Position numbers and translations under genes: made by a program. From a virus: 42,996 nucleotides of DNA. Shown here piece after piece: positions 15,361 through 24,135 of this stretch. The stretch spans positions 1 to 42,996 of IMG/VR virus record IMGVR_UViG_3300028590_000039; one strand, given 5' to 3'. Every line of letters begins with the position of its first letter. Positions within the stretch are counted from its first letter, which is position 1. Under the pieces are notes generated by a model. The model saw only the letters and a list, made by a program, of their open reading frames with translations. It did not search any database and was not told the origin of the DNA.

Positions 15361-16473
15361 ATGGCCATACCCATGACCGCCAGCCAATTCGTGGCCGCAC
15401 TGATCGCCGAAGGCGTCACGGTCAACGAGTACCAGTCCTGGCGGATGCACAACCGCAACCACAAGGGCGCCTGGGGACCCGTCAACGGCGTGATCATCCA
15501 CCACACGGTTTCCTCCGGAGAGATGTCCTCCGTCAAGCTCTGCTACGACGGCTACAGCGAGCTCCCCGGGCCGCTGTGCCAGTCCGTCATCGGCAAGTCC
15601 GGCACCGCCTACATGACCGGCAACGGCCGCTGCAACCACGCGGGCGCAGGCAGCCCCGACGTGTTCGCGGCCGTCAAGGACGAACGCTACGGCGACCGTC
15701 CCCCGGCCACGCACCACCACGAGGGCAGCGCGGGCGCCGTCGACGGCAACGCCCACTTCTACGGGGCCGAGTGCGTCAACCTCGGCGACGGCAAGGACCC
15801 GTGGCCCGACGCCCAGGTCGACGCGATCGTCCGGTGGGCCACGGCCATCTGCCGGTTCCACGGCTGGACCGAAAAGTCAGTCATCGGCCACAAGGAATGG
15901 TCGGACTGGAAGTCGGACCCGAAGGGTCCCGGCGCCATGGCGGACGCCATGCCCATGCTCCGTGCGAAGATCAAAGAGCGCCTCGCGCACGCACCGTCCT
16001 GGAACCCCGGCACGGCGCCCGTACCCCCGACGACAGGGACACCCATGACCAAGCCCAACCGCAGCCTGCTCCGCCGCACCGAGGATCTCTCCCTGGTCCC
16101 CGGTGTCGCCCAGACTATCTACTGGACGACCGAGTACCCGGACGACGCCAACGGCCACGGCGACGGAGGCAAGACCGTCGGCACCAACATCGTCTACGAC
16201 GGCATCCTGAACCTGCGCCTCGCGGGCCTCGGCGAGGGCGATTTCGTCGAGGTCTACGCGGCCGAGGAGGACGGCAACGGCCTCCTCATGGGTGAGAGCG
16301 AGATCCGCCACGCCATCCGTGGCTGGGACCTCGGCCACCCCGTCCCGCCCGAGTCCGCTCCCGTCCACGGCCACGTCACCAACCGGCTCGTGTTCCGCAT
16401 CGTGTCCCGCGCATCGACCGTCGTGACGGTCGAGGAAGCGTGGCTCTCCCTGCACTCGTGGCCTCAGAGCTGA
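15361..16473 (+). CDS. Endolysin: N-acetylmuramoyl-L-alanine amidase
   Basis: 370 aa from ATG after AGGGACG. Residues about 40-195 are an Amidase_2/PGRP-type zinc amidase: VIIHHTVS (His47), a central NHAG, and GHKEWSDWKSDPKG (His177 and Asp186 as likely ligands). It cleaves the bond between muramic acid and L-alanine. The remaining 175 residues, from about 225, form a beta-rich domain that may bind the cell wall or may be unrelated. There is no signal peptide, so a holin is needed; a candidate lies far away at 41297 and a small membrane protein is next door. Confidence 0.9.
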   Translation: MAIPMTASQFVAALIAEGVTVNEYQSWRMHNRNHKGAWGPVNGVIIHHTVSSGEMSSVKLCYDGYSELPGPLCQSVIGKSGTAYMTGNGRCNHAGAGSPDVFAAVKDERYGDRPPATHHHEGSAGAVDGNAHFYGAECVNLGDGKDPWPDAQVDAIVRWATAICRFHGWTEKSVIGHKEWSDWKSDPKGPGAMADAMPMLRAKIKERLAHAPSWNPGTAPVPPTTGTPMTKPNRSLLRRTEDLSLVPGVAQTIYWTTEYPDDANGHGDGGKTVGTNIVYDGILNLRLAGLGEGDFVEVYAAEEDGNGLLMGESEIRHAIRGWDLGHPVPPESAPVHGHVTNRLVFRIVSRASTVVTVEEAWLSLHSWPQS

Positions 16474-16493
16474 CCCCACCGGGGTTACGCGTT

Positions 16494-16757
16494 ATGGATG
16501 AGCCCACGCTGGCCGAGATGATCCGGGCACTCCAGGCAGACGTCACGCGCATGCGCGCGGAGCAGTCGATGTACGTCACCAAAGAGATCATGGATCTCAA
16601 GCTGGCGGCCCTGGCGAAAGACCATCTCGATCTGGAGAACGCGGTCACGGCCGACCGGGCCCGGCTTGCCTCGGTGAACCGGTGGCTCTGGTCGGGCGTG
16701 GTCGCACCTGTCATCGTGGGCATCATCCTGTACGTCCTGATAGGGAAGCAGCCGTGA
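16494..16757 (+). CDS. Coiled-coil single-TM protein, 87 aa
   Basis: The ATG at 16494 (MDEPTLAEMIRALQADV) was chosen over an earlier in-frame start inside the endolysin. The first 65 residues are a coiled coil. One C-terminal membrane helix follows (SGVVAPVIVGIILYVLI). This tail-anchored layout next to the endolysin fits a lysis-accessory or holin-like protein. It overlaps the collagen-like gene by 4 bp. Confidence 0.7.
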   Translation: MDEPTLAEMIRALQADVTRMRAEQSMYVTKEIMDLKLAALAKDHLDLENAVTADRARLASVNRWLWSGVVAPVIVGIILYVLIGKQP

Positions 16758-17269
16758 AGACCGTCCGATGGTGGCTCGTGCTCGTGGCACTGTCCGTCGG
16801 CGTCGCGTACGCGATCGCGTACGGTTCACGGCTTGCCGACCGGCTGGACACCGCCGAACGTGACCGGGTCGCCCTCGCCCAGCAGGTGCGGTCCCTCGGC
16901 GGTGTCCCGGTCGCGGGACCCAAGGGCGACTCGGGCACGAACGGGAGGGACGGGCGTGATGGCAAAGACGGTACGGACGGCGGCCCCGGACCTGTCGGAC
17001 CTTCCGGCCCTGCGGGCATTGACGGCACAAATGGCAGCCAGGGCCCTGTCGGACCGCAGGGCGTGGCCGGGCCGCCGGGCCCGCAGGGGGAACGAGGAGA
17101 GCCCGGAGTTCAGGGCGTGGAGGGTCCGGCAGGCCCGCAGGGGGCTCAGGGGCCCGCTGGTCCGCAAGGCGACAAGGGCGAGCCTGCTGAAGCGTGCCCG
17201 GTCGGCTACACGGGCGCGATAGTAGAGATCGAGAAGCAGGACTACTTCCTGTGCCGAAAGGTGACGTAA
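16754..17269 (+). CDS. Membrane-anchored collagen-like protein, 171 aa
   Basis: GTG overlaps the previous stop. Residues 5-23 (RWWLVLVALSVGVAYAIAY) are an N-terminal membrane anchor or uncleaved signal. A coiled segment (28-48) follows, then about 30 Gly-X-Y triplets (55-144; GPKGDSGTNGRDGRDGKDG and onwards), and a C-terminal cap with two Cys (ACPVGYTG, FLCRKV). Collagen-like repeats usually occur in phage fibres. A membrane-anchored version beside lysis and terminase genes is less usual. It may be exposed on the cell surface or act in lysis. Confidence 0.85.
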   Translation: MKTVRWWLVLVALSVGVAYAIAYGSRLADRLDTAERDRVALAQQVRSLGGVPVAGPKGDSGTNGRDGRDGKDGTDGGPGPVGPSGPAGIDGTNGSQGPVGPQGVAGPPGPQGERGEPGVQGVEGPAGPQGAQGPAGPQGDKGEPAEACPVGYTGAIVEIEKQDYFLCRKVT

Positions 17270-17281
17270 GGGGCGTACGGG

Positions 17282-17770
17282 ATGAGCGAGCAGATCTGGA
17301 CACGACGTAACGGCGAGTCGACGGTTGCCTACACTGCGTTCAAGGAGTACCTCCACCAGGGCACCGAACGCAGTCTGGCGTCCGTCGGGATCGTGTTGGG
17401 CAAATCAACCGCCCTGATGGAGCGCTGGTCAGCCACGCATGACTGGGTCGCGCGCTCCGTCGCCTACGACGGCTACGTCATGTCCGCCGACACAGACGGC
17501 ATGGTCCACGCACTGGCCGAGACCAGGGACAAGAACCTCGCCCTCATGGACAAGCTCCGGGGCCTGCTCGACTCCCGGCTCGACGACTTCATCGCCCGGC
17601 GCGACGACCCCACCATCCGCTGGACACAAGCCTGCATCGCCATGACCAAGATCGAGGCCAACAGCCTCGCCATGGGCGAGACCAAGAAGTCCTCCGAGAA
17701 GATCGCCAACATCGAGGCGCTCGTCGAACGCGCCCTGGAACTCCAGAGCAGGATCCCGGAGGAGGCATGA
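17282..17770 (+). CDS. Terminase small subunit
   Basis: 162 aa from ATG after AAGGGGCG. Residues 27-57 (GTERSLASVGIVLGKSTALM then ERWSATHDWVARSVAYD) are the HTH motif typical of small terminases of actinophages. The rest is helical (oligomerisation). It recognises phage DNA for packaging and delivers it to the large subunit, whose gene overlaps it by 4 bp. Confidence 0.85.
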   Translation: MSEQIWTRRNGESTVAYTAFKEYLHQGTERSLASVGIVLGKSTALMERWSATHDWVARSVAYDGYVMSADTDGMVHALAETRDKNLALMDKLRGLLDSRLDDFIARRDDPTIRWTQACIAMTKIEANSLAMGETKKSSEKIANIEALVERALELQSRIPEEA

Positions 17771-19203
17771 GCTTCACCCGGGCCGAACTGGAGCGCATGG
17801 ACCCAGCCTCCCTCTCACGCCTCGAAGAGGTCCTGGAGCAGGTCGTCCAGGATGCGGAGGGGGGCAAGGTCCCGTGGCGCTGCGCCCGGCCCGGCTGCGA
17901 CGGCAAGCCCCACAAGGGCGCCCCCGGCCGCCACGCACGCGCCTCCCAGCTCGCCCCCGACTGGGAATGGGACGTCTGGATGGCGCTCGCCGGACGCGGG
18001 TTCGGCAAGACCAGGCTCGGGGCTGAGTGGGCCATCGAAAAGGCACGGACCCAGGAACGCGGCGCGCTCATCGGCCCCACCGCAGCCGACACCAGGGACA
18101 TCCTCGTGCAGGGCGAATCAGGCATCCTCTCCTGTGCCCCCGCCACCTTCCGGCCCGTCTACAACCCGTCCAAGCGCCAGCTCACCTATCCCAACGGCGC
18201 CATCCAGACCCTGTACTCCGCCGACGAACCCAACCGCCTCCGAGGCCCCCAGCACCACTACGGCTGGTTCGACGAAATGGCCGCATGGCGCTACATCCAA
18301 GAGGCATGGGACATGGCGCAGCTCGGCATGCGCCTCGGCGACCACCCCCAGATCTGCATCACCACCACGCCCCGGCCACTCCCCCTCATCAAGCAGCTCG
18401 TCAAAGACCCCATGACCGCCCTCACCAAGGGCACCACCTACGACAACCTGCACAACCTCGCAGCCACCTTCCAGCGCGCCGTGGTCTCCAAATACGAGGG
18501 CACCACCCTCGGCCGCCAGGAACTCAGCGCAGAGATCCTCGACGACCTCCCCGGCGCCCTGGTCGCCCGGCGCCACATCGACGGCTCACGCGTCACCGAA
18601 GCCCCCGAGCTCATCAACATCGTGGTCGGCATGGACCCCGCCGGAACCGGTGTCGGCGACGAGACCGGCCTGGTCGTCGCAGGGCGCGGGCTCGACGGCA
18701 AGAACTACATCCTGCACGACGGGTCCGAGAAACTGTCCCCCGAGCGCGCCTCGGCCCGGGCGTGGGCGCTCCACGAGACCTGGGGCGCGTCCCTGGTCGT
18801 CGTCGAGGACAACGGCGGCAAGGACTGGATCGAGACCGTGCTGCGCATGGCGTGGAAGCACCGGAACCCCGGTGGCGGCCCCCCGCCCCTGCGCCGCGTC
18901 AACGCCTCCCAGGGCAAGCGGCTGCGCGCCCAGCCTGTTGCCATGCGCTACGAACAGGCGCGCGTCTGCCACGTCGGCTCGTTCCCCGAGCTTGAGGATC
19001 AGCTCACCACCTGGATCCCTGAAGAGGATCCCGAGAGCCCCGACCGGCTCGACGCCATGGTCCACGCCGTGGCGCACCTGATGAAGAAGCACGACCGGTC
19101 CGAATCCGTGGTCATCAACCCCCACGCCCGGCGGGGCATCGGAGGGGGCGAACACCCCGCCATCGCCGCACGGCGCCGTGCCCAGCAGCGACGGGCATCA
19201 TAG
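17767..19203 (+). CDS. Terminase large subunit (ATPase-nuclease)
   Basis: 478 aa. Walker A GRGFGKT (76-82), Walker B WFDE (167-170), motif C-like CITTTPRP (197-204), and an RNase-H-like nuclease with GMDPAGTG (Asp290), VVVED (Glu347/Asp348) and DRLDAMVHAV near the C-terminus. It has the size and motif order of HK97-style large terminases. It pumps DNA into proheads and cuts concatemers. The ATG overlaps the small subunit gene. Confidence 0.95.
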   Translation: MSFTRAELERMDPASLSRLEEVLEQVVQDAEGGKVPWRCARPGCDGKPHKGAPGRHARASQLAPDWEWDVWMALAGRGFGKTRLGAEWAIEKARTQERGALIGPTAADTRDILVQGESGILSCAPATFRPVYNPSKRQLTYPNGAIQTLYSADEPNRLRGPQHHYGWFDEMAAWRYIQEAWDMAQLGMRLGDHPQICITTTPRPLPLIKQLVKDPMTALTKGTTYDNLHNLAATFQRAVVSKYEGTTLGRQELSAEILDDLPGALVARRHIDGSRVTEAPELINIVVGMDPAGTGVGDETGLVVAGRGLDGKNYILHDGSEKLSPERASARAWALHETWGASLVVVEDNGGKDWIETVLRMAWKHRNPGGGPPPLRRVNASQGKRLRAQPVAMRYEQARVCHVGSFPELEDQLTTWIPEEDPESPDRLDAMVHAVAHLMKKHDRSESVVINPHARRGIGGGEHPAIAARRRAQQRRAS

Positions 19204-19210
19204 GAGCAAT

Positions 19211-19498
19211 ATGGACGCGATCACGCTGCTCATCGCAGCCCTGGCAACCGCCCGCACCACACGGCTCGTCACCACGGACCGCATCACGCAGGCACCCCGC
19301 CAATGGGCGCTGCGACGCCTGTCGAGCGAGGGCCTGCTCGCCTATCTGATCGTGTGCGACTGGTGTGCATCCGTGTACGCGGGCGCAGGAGTGATCGCCG
19401 TCCTCACCTGGGGCGGGACACCGGGGCTGTGGGTGCTCACGGCACTCGCGCTCAGCTACGTGGCCGGATGGCTGGCCGCACGAGAGGACGGGGAGTGA
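19211..19498 (+). CDS. DUF1360-like small membrane protein, 95 aa
   Basis: ATG after TAGGAGC. RTTRLVTTDRITQAPRQWAL and CDWCASVYAG match the pattern of the DUF1360 family (cytoplasmic arginine-rich segment, then a CxxC at a membrane helix). About two membrane helices follow (VYAGAGVIAVLTW, LWVLTALALSYVAGWLAA). The role is unknown; family members occur in spore-forming bacteria and actinophages. It overlaps the portal gene by 1 bp. Confidence 0.75.
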   Translation: MDAITLLIAALATARTTRLVTTDRITQAPRQWALRRLSSEGLLAYLIVCDWCASVYAGAGVIAVLTWGGTPGLWVLTALALSYVAGWLAAREDGE

Positions 19499-21327
19499 TG
19501 GGTATCCGGGACGCGATCCAGATCGCTACAGGCAAGAAGCACCCAGGGCGCACCATCGTCGCGGCCGCCATGCCCATGAACGGGCCCGGGGTCCAACGCA
19601 TCAACCGCTCCCGTCAGCACACCACGACCGAGATGTGGCAGAAGGAGGCGGGCTACTTCTTCGACGCCATCGGCGAGCTGCGCGGCCCCCTGATCTGGAT
19701 CGCCAACGCTGTCTCCCAGGCGGATGTCCACGCGACCGAACTCGATGCCGAGACCGGCAAGCCCACCGGCCCGTCCTCGGACCCCAGGGAGCAGGCCGTG
19801 GCCGCGCAGACCCTCGGCGGGGTCTCGCAGCGCGCGGGCCTGCTCCGGCTCATCGCACTGTGCTGGCAGGTGGTAGGCGAAGCGTGGCTGATCGTGCGGC
19901 CGGGCAAGCCCGGGAAGCCGGACAAGTGGCTGGTGCTGTCCGGGACCAAGGTGCGCGCCAAGGGCGAGTCGTGGGAGTACACCGACCCGTTCACGGGTGA
20001 GCACGTCATCCTGACCGCCCAGGACCGGCTCATCCGCATCTGGTGTCCGCACTGGGACGACCAGGCCAAGGCGGACTCGGCCGTGCGCCCCGCGCTCCCC
20101 ATCTGCCGTGAGATCGAGAAGTCGTCGCAGAACATCGCGGCGCGCCTCGACTCGCGTATCGCCATGAACGGCGTGATGGCGCTCGCTGAGGAGCTGGACT
20201 TCCCCAAGGGCGATTTCGACACGTCGGGTGAGGCGTTCACGGACGCGCTCATCACGGCGGCCGAGGCGGGGCTCCAGAATCCGGGGCAGGCCAGCAGTCA
20301 GGTGCCCCTCGCGTTCACGGCACCCGCTGAGCACATCGCGAGCGGTGGCGCGTTCGCCCACTACGACCTCGGCACCCAGTTCGACGCCTCCGTGGTGGAC
20401 CTGCGGGACGCGGGCCTGCGCCGTCTGGCAGCCACGCTGGACATGCCGAAGGATGTGGCCGAGGGCACGCAGGGCGAGTCCAACCACTGGTCCGCGTGGC
20501 AGGTGGAGGAATCCACCTACAAGATCTTCATCGAGCCCCTGCTCAAGGCCATCGGCGACGCCATCACCGAGTTCTGGTACCGGCCCGCGCTGATCGCCAT
20601 GGGGTTCAGCCCCGAGGACGCCGAGCGTTCCGAGCTCGGGTGGGACACCACGGCGATCGTGGCCCGGCCCGATGACCGGGAGACGCTGGAGTCGCTGTAC
20701 GACAAGATCCTTATCTCAGACGAGTACATGCTCACCGAATCCGGTGTGCCCCTGGACGCCATGCCGTCGCCGGATGAGCGCACGCGTCGCTTCCTGGAGA
20801 AGGTGACGCTCGGAGCTCCCACGCTGCTTGCCGACCCGGGTGTCTCCGGGGCGCTGGACCTGGGGATCGAGATCGCCCCTGTGGCGGCCGGTGTCGACGC
20901 GGAGGTGGGCGCCGGAGGCGAGCTGGAGGTTCCCGAGCCCCCGGCGCCGGTGGTCAACGCGCTGCCCGGCACGCAGGGCGAAGAGCCGGTGCCCGAGGGA
21001 CTCGTGGCTGCTGCCGAGCTGATCGTCTACGACGCGCTCTCGCGGGCGGGCGGGCGGCTGCTCACCAACCAGAACAGGGGTCAGTTCAAGACCACGCCGC
21101 GCCATGAGCTGCACACGGTGATCCCCTACGGGGAGGCTGCGCACGAGATCCTGGAGGGCTCGTTCCAGTTCACGGACCCGGTGGCCGAGGCGTTCGGGTA
21201 CTGGCCGCGCACCCTGCGCGAGGAGCTTCGCGACTACTGCGTCCGGCTCCTGATGAACGAGCGGCCCCACGACCGTGAGGAGCTGCGTGCCGTCCTGGCC
21301 GCGCTCCCCAAGGAGTACAAGCGGTGA
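19498..21327 (+). CDS. Portal protein
   Basis: 609 aa from ATG overlapping the previous TGA. Position directly after terminase, length and a phage-portal core (ELRGPLIWIANAVSQADVHA near the N-terminus; LDMPKDVAEGTQGESNHWSA in the C-terminal half) identify the dodecameric channel at the capsid vertex. The C-terminal 170 residues are less typical (Pro/Ala/Glu-rich linker, then YDALSRAGGRLL). It overlaps the next GTG by 4 bp. Confidence 0.9.
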   Translation: MGIRDAIQIATGKKHPGRTIVAAAMPMNGPGVQRINRSRQHTTTEMWQKEAGYFFDAIGELRGPLIWIANAVSQADVHATELDAETGKPTGPSSDPREQAVAAQTLGGVSQRAGLLRLIALCWQVVGEAWLIVRPGKPGKPDKWLVLSGTKVRAKGESWEYTDPFTGEHVILTAQDRLIRIWCPHWDDQAKADSAVRPALPICREIEKSSQNIAARLDSRIAMNGVMALAEELDFPKGDFDTSGEAFTDALITAAEAGLQNPGQASSQVPLAFTAPAEHIASGGAFAHYDLGTQFDASVVDLRDAGLRRLAATLDMPKDVAEGTQGESNHWSAWQVEESTYKIFIEPLLKAIGDAITEFWYRPALIAMGFSPEDAERSELGWDTTAIVARPDDRETLESLYDKILISDEYMLTESGVPLDAMPSPDERTRRFLEKVTLGAPTLLADPGVSGALDLGIEIAPVAAGVDAEVGAGGELEVPEPPAPVVNALPGTQGEEPVPEGLVAAAELIVYDALSRAGGRLLTNQNRGQFKTTPRHELHTVIPYGEAAHEILEGSFQFTDPVAEAFGYWPRTLREELRDYCVRLLMNERPHDREELRAVLAALPKEYKR

Positions 21328-22133
21328 CCACACCCCCTGGCGAGGACCCGGACCTGCCCCAGCGGCTGCGCGCCCAGTCGTTCATCCGCGAGGGTGAGGA
21401 GCGCATCGGGAACTCCTGGTACCGCAGCATGACCCGGTTCCTGGACAAGGTGCGCCCGGCCGTCCTGCGCGAGGGGCGTGTCGACCCGGCGCGCGTCTCC
21501 GACTCGCAGGGCTTCTGGACGTCGCAGGTCGACAACGAGATCGTGCCCGAGGTCGGCAACGTCCTGACGGACGCGTGGCGTCGTGTCACGGCGGCCGGTA
21601 CGCCGCGTACGGACCCGTTCGTCAGCACGTACCTGAACCAGGCCGGGAACCGCATGAAGAACGTGCCCGACGAGGTCTACGCCCTGATCGTGGCAGAGGT
21701 GGAACGGGGCATCACCGAGGGCCGGAGCCTGGACCGGGTGCGCGACGACATCCAGGTCATCCTCACCGCGTCGGGCACGGACAGGTGGCGGAACCGGGCC
21801 ATGACGGTGGCCAGGACCGAGACGATCGGCGCGGTGAACGCCGGGGTGTTCCGGGCGGCCGAGATGGAGGCCGAGCAGCGCGGGGATCCGGCCCCGTTCA
21901 AGGTGTGGATCTCCACGGCGGATGCGAGGACTCGGCCGACGCACCGGGCGGCCGACCAGCAGCGCACTCTGCTGCGCTCCCCGTTCCAGGTGGGCGGGGC
22001 GCAGCTCCTGTTCCCGGGCGATCCGCGCGCGCCGGGCAACGAGGTGATCAACTGCCGGTGCACGATGCTGCCCCACGTACTGGGTGAGACGATCGACTGG
22101 ACCGACCGTCAGAACGCGAGAGGAAGTCAGTGA
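21324..22133 (+). CDS. Mu F-like head morphogenesis protein
   Basis: 269 aa from GTG in a 4-bp overlap. The C-terminal half carries the Phage_Mu_F signature: VARTETIGAVNAGVF, ISTADARTRPTHRAADQQ and NEVINCRC. Such proteins ride on the portal and enter the procapsid, and in some phages are injected. The N-terminal half is helical. A 49-aa gene overlaps its stop. Confidence 0.85.
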   Translation: MTTPPGEDPDLPQRLRAQSFIREGEERIGNSWYRSMTRFLDKVRPAVLREGRVDPARVSDSQGFWTSQVDNEIVPEVGNVLTDAWRRVTAAGTPRTDPFVSTYLNQAGNRMKNVPDEVYALIVAEVERGITEGRSLDRVRDDIQVILTASGTDRWRNRAMTVARTETIGAVNAGVFRAAEMEAEQRGDPAPFKVWISTADARTRPTHRAADQQRTLLRSPFQVGGAQLLFPGDPRAPGNEVINCRCTMLPHVLGETIDWTDRQNARGSQ

Positions 22134-22282
22134 TGGACCTTGCGACGTACCACCTGATCCACGGGTGGCCCCCGATCCCGACCGACCCTGAAGAGATCCT
22201 GACGATGGTCACGCAGAACGAACTCCAGCTGGACCAGGACCTGCTCCTGTACCTCTGGGCGCGGACGGAGATGACCCCGTGA
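22133..22282 (+). CDS. Hypothetical 49-aa protein
   Basis: ATG overlaps the preceding TGA, and the stop overlaps the next GTG by 4 bp. Both junctions fit this operon's style, supporting a real gene. An acidic, mostly helical peptide (DPEEILTMVTQNELQLDQDL). No function is recognised. Confidence 0.6.
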   Translation: MDLATYHLIHGWPPIPTDPEEILTMVTQNELQLDQDLLLYLWARTEMTP

Positions 22283-23457
22283 GCCGTACCTGGAGCGCGG
22301 TCCTCGCGCGGCTGGGCGTGCCCACGGGCGACGGGCGCATCATCGCGCCGGTGGGCGGGTCGTCCCGGGACCTGCCTCTGCCTCTGATGTGGCAGGAGCT
22401 GTCCGATGACGGGCACGGGGGCTCGCGCGTGGTCGCGCGTATCGAGTCCCTGCACATCGGTGACGGCATGGTCACGGCGACGGGGACCATGCTCGACTCT
22501 GCGCCGTACGCGGTCATCGAACAGCTTGAGGCGGGGCTTCTGGGGCCGTCCGTGGACCTGGACGACATCGAGTACCAGATGGACGACCAGGAGCGTCTCG
22601 TCATCACCAAGTGGCGGATCGCGGGCGCGACCCTGGTGGCCATCCCCGCGTTCGCCGACGTCTCGGTGACGCTGGATCCGATGCCGGTGGAGCCGATGCC
22701 GGTGGAGCCGATGGCCGACGTGGCCGAACCTGCTCCGGACTGGCTCTACGCATCGGCTGCGCCGCAGCTGCCTCCATCGGACTGGTTCCGGCAACCGGAC
22801 CTGGACCGGCTGACCCCGGTCACGGTGTCGGACTCGGGCCGGGTGTTCGGTCACATCGCCGGATGGGAGACGTGCCACGTGGGCCTGCCCGGCTGCGTGA
22901 CTGCGCCCGCGTCCCAGAGCGGCTACGCCTACTTCCACGTGGCGGAGCAGGCCACCCAGGACGGCTACGTGCTGCCCGTGGGGACGCTGGTGGCCGGTCC
23001 CCGGCATGCGGACCCGCAGCTGGCGTTCCAGGCCGCAACGCAGCACTACGACGATCCCGGGGCTGCTGTGGCGCGCGTGGTGGCCGGGGAGGATGAGTAC
23101 GGCATCTGGGTGGCGGGCTGGATCCTGCCGGACGCGACGGAGGCTGTGAAGCAGGTGTTCCGTACGTCCCCGGTGTCGGGTGACTGGCGCCGGGTGGGCG
23201 GATCGCTGGAGCTGATCGCGGTGTGCTCGGTGAATACCCCTGGCTTCCCGGTCCCGCGCGCGCGGGTGGCGTTCGGTGCCAACGCGTTCGCCCTCGGTGG
23301 TCACGAGAAGGGTGTGCAGCGCACGCTGATCGCGTCCTCGGGGATCGTGCCCGTGGAGGGTGAATACGTGCCGTATGTGGCTCCGCCACGCGGCGAAGTT
23401 GCCCGGGCTCGGTGGGCCTGGGCGCAGAACGAAGGGACGAATCATGGCGTGCGGTAG
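22279..23457 (+). CDS. Capsid maturation protease
   Basis: 392 aa from GTG. The N-terminal 140 residues (RIESLHIGDGMVTATGTMLD, LEAGLLGPSVDLDDIEYQ, TLVAIPAFADVSV) match prohead proteases of actinophages, with the GPSVD serine the likely nucleophile. A tandem repeat MPVEPMPVEP follows at about residues 135-144. The C-terminal 240 residues (VFGHIAGWETCHVG onwards) are the extra domain seen in Streptomyces-phage proteases. It cuts the scaffold or N-terminal parts of the capsid protein. Confidence 0.85.
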   Translation: MSRTWSAVLARLGVPTGDGRIIAPVGGSSRDLPLPLMWQELSDDGHGGSRVVARIESLHIGDGMVTATGTMLDSAPYAVIEQLEAGLLGPSVDLDDIEYQMDDQERLVITKWRIAGATLVAIPAFADVSVTLDPMPVEPMPVEPMADVAEPAPDWLYASAAPQLPPSDWFRQPDLDRLTPVTVSDSGRVFGHIAGWETCHVGLPGCVTAPASQSGYAYFHVAEQATQDGYVLPVGTLVAGPRHADPQLAFQAATQHYDDPGAAVARVVAGEDEYGIWVAGWILPDATEAVKQVFRTSPVSGDWRRVGGSLELIAVCSVNTPGFPVPRARVAFGANAFALGGHEKGVQRTLIASSGIVPVEGEYVPYVAPPRGEVARARWAWAQNEGTNHGVR

Positions 23458-23623
23458 CTGCGGGTCACGGGCCCGGCAGGCGAACTGGGAGTGGGAAGCC
23501 ACCTTCCGTGACGGGTCCAAAGGGCGCTTCGCGACCAAGGGTGAGGCCCGTATGGCGGTCGCTATGAGTGACGCGCAGGGGAGCACCGCCCCGATGGTGC
23601 GCGCGGTGGCCAAGCAGAAATAG
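23444..23623 (+). CDS. Small CxxC protein, 59 aa
   Basis: ATG overlaps the end of the protease gene by 14 bp. It begins MACGSCGSRARQANWEWEAT, a layout seen in small actinophage head-module proteins, and contains FRDGSKGRFATKGEARMAVA. The last plus-strand gene before the inverted repeat at 23639. Function unknown. Confidence 0.7.
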   Translation: MACGSCGSRARQANWEWEATFRDGSKGRFATKGEARMAVAMSDAQGSTAPMVRAVAKQK

Positions 23624-23638
23624 CAGGTCAGTCGACAT

Positions 23639-23726
23639 CTAGACGGGTTAGACAGCTATTTCTATTAACGGCTAGAGAGACAACCCCACGTGAGGCGTTA
23701 ATAGATTTAGCTGTCTAACCCGTCTA
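23639..23726. repeat. Inverted repeat, copy 2 (long imperfect stem)
   Basis: Arms TAGACGGGTTAGACAGCTA (left from 23639) and its complement (23708-23726), the same arms as at 7607-7695. Here the stem continues inward through tctattaacg/cgttaatag with two mismatches, giving a stem of about 36 bp. It lies between the convergent ends of the 59-aa gene (plus) and the RHH gene (minus), so bidirectional termination is plausible. Confidence 0.9.
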
Positions 23727-23727
23727 A

Positions 23728-24135
23728 CTACGCTACGTGCAGCTTTACTCGCTCTGGGCGACCAGCAAATAGTGACTCAACGTCACCGGCCCCCTCCTGG
23801 GGAATCTCCCACCAGCGATCCGATCGGCGGTGCCTCGGGCCGGTATAGCGCCGGGCGCCGGGGAGGCACCCCACGACGTCGTCCAGATCCCACCAGTCGG
23901 ACCCCGGGGGTACCTGGACGTACGCATGGTCGGGGCTCATCCAGGGCAGCAGGGCCCGGCGCTCTACGGGCGTCGGCGAGTCCAGTCCCATTGCCAGGAG
24001 CAGTCGCAGTGCCTCGGAGTCACCGACGCCACTGGACTGCGCCCATTCGGTGAGTCGGGTCCAGAGCGGTTCGGGGATGCGGACGGTGCGGACCTGAGTC
24101 GGCCCGTTGTCGAGTGACTTCATGGTGATCAGCAT
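23728..24135 (-). CDS. Ribbon-helix-helix regulator, 135 aa
   Basis: Residues 14-50 (TQVRTVRIPEPLWTRLTEW then SEALRLLLAMGL) are a CopG/Arc-type RHH DNA-binding domain. The other 85 residues are rich in Trp and Arg (SDWWDLDDVVGC, RRSDRWWEIP) and unfamiliar. The ATG at 24135 sits 4 bp after the likely -10, so the mRNA may be leaderless; a second ATG lies at 24123. It is the only minus-strand gene inside the structural block. Two CGTATGCT repeats at its promoter suggest autoregulation. Confidence 0.8.
   Translation of the reverse strand: MLITMKSLDNGPTQVRTVRIPEPLWTRLTEWAQSSGVGDSEALRLLLAMGLDSPTPVERRALLPWMSPDHAYVQVPPGSDWWDLDDVVGCLPGARRYTGPRHRRSDRWWEIPQEGAGDVESLFAGRPERVKLHVA

Noticed and set aside
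22681-22710. Tandem 15-bp repeat in the protease gene
   Set aside because: Only two units (MPVEP twice) in a linker; ordinary slippage.
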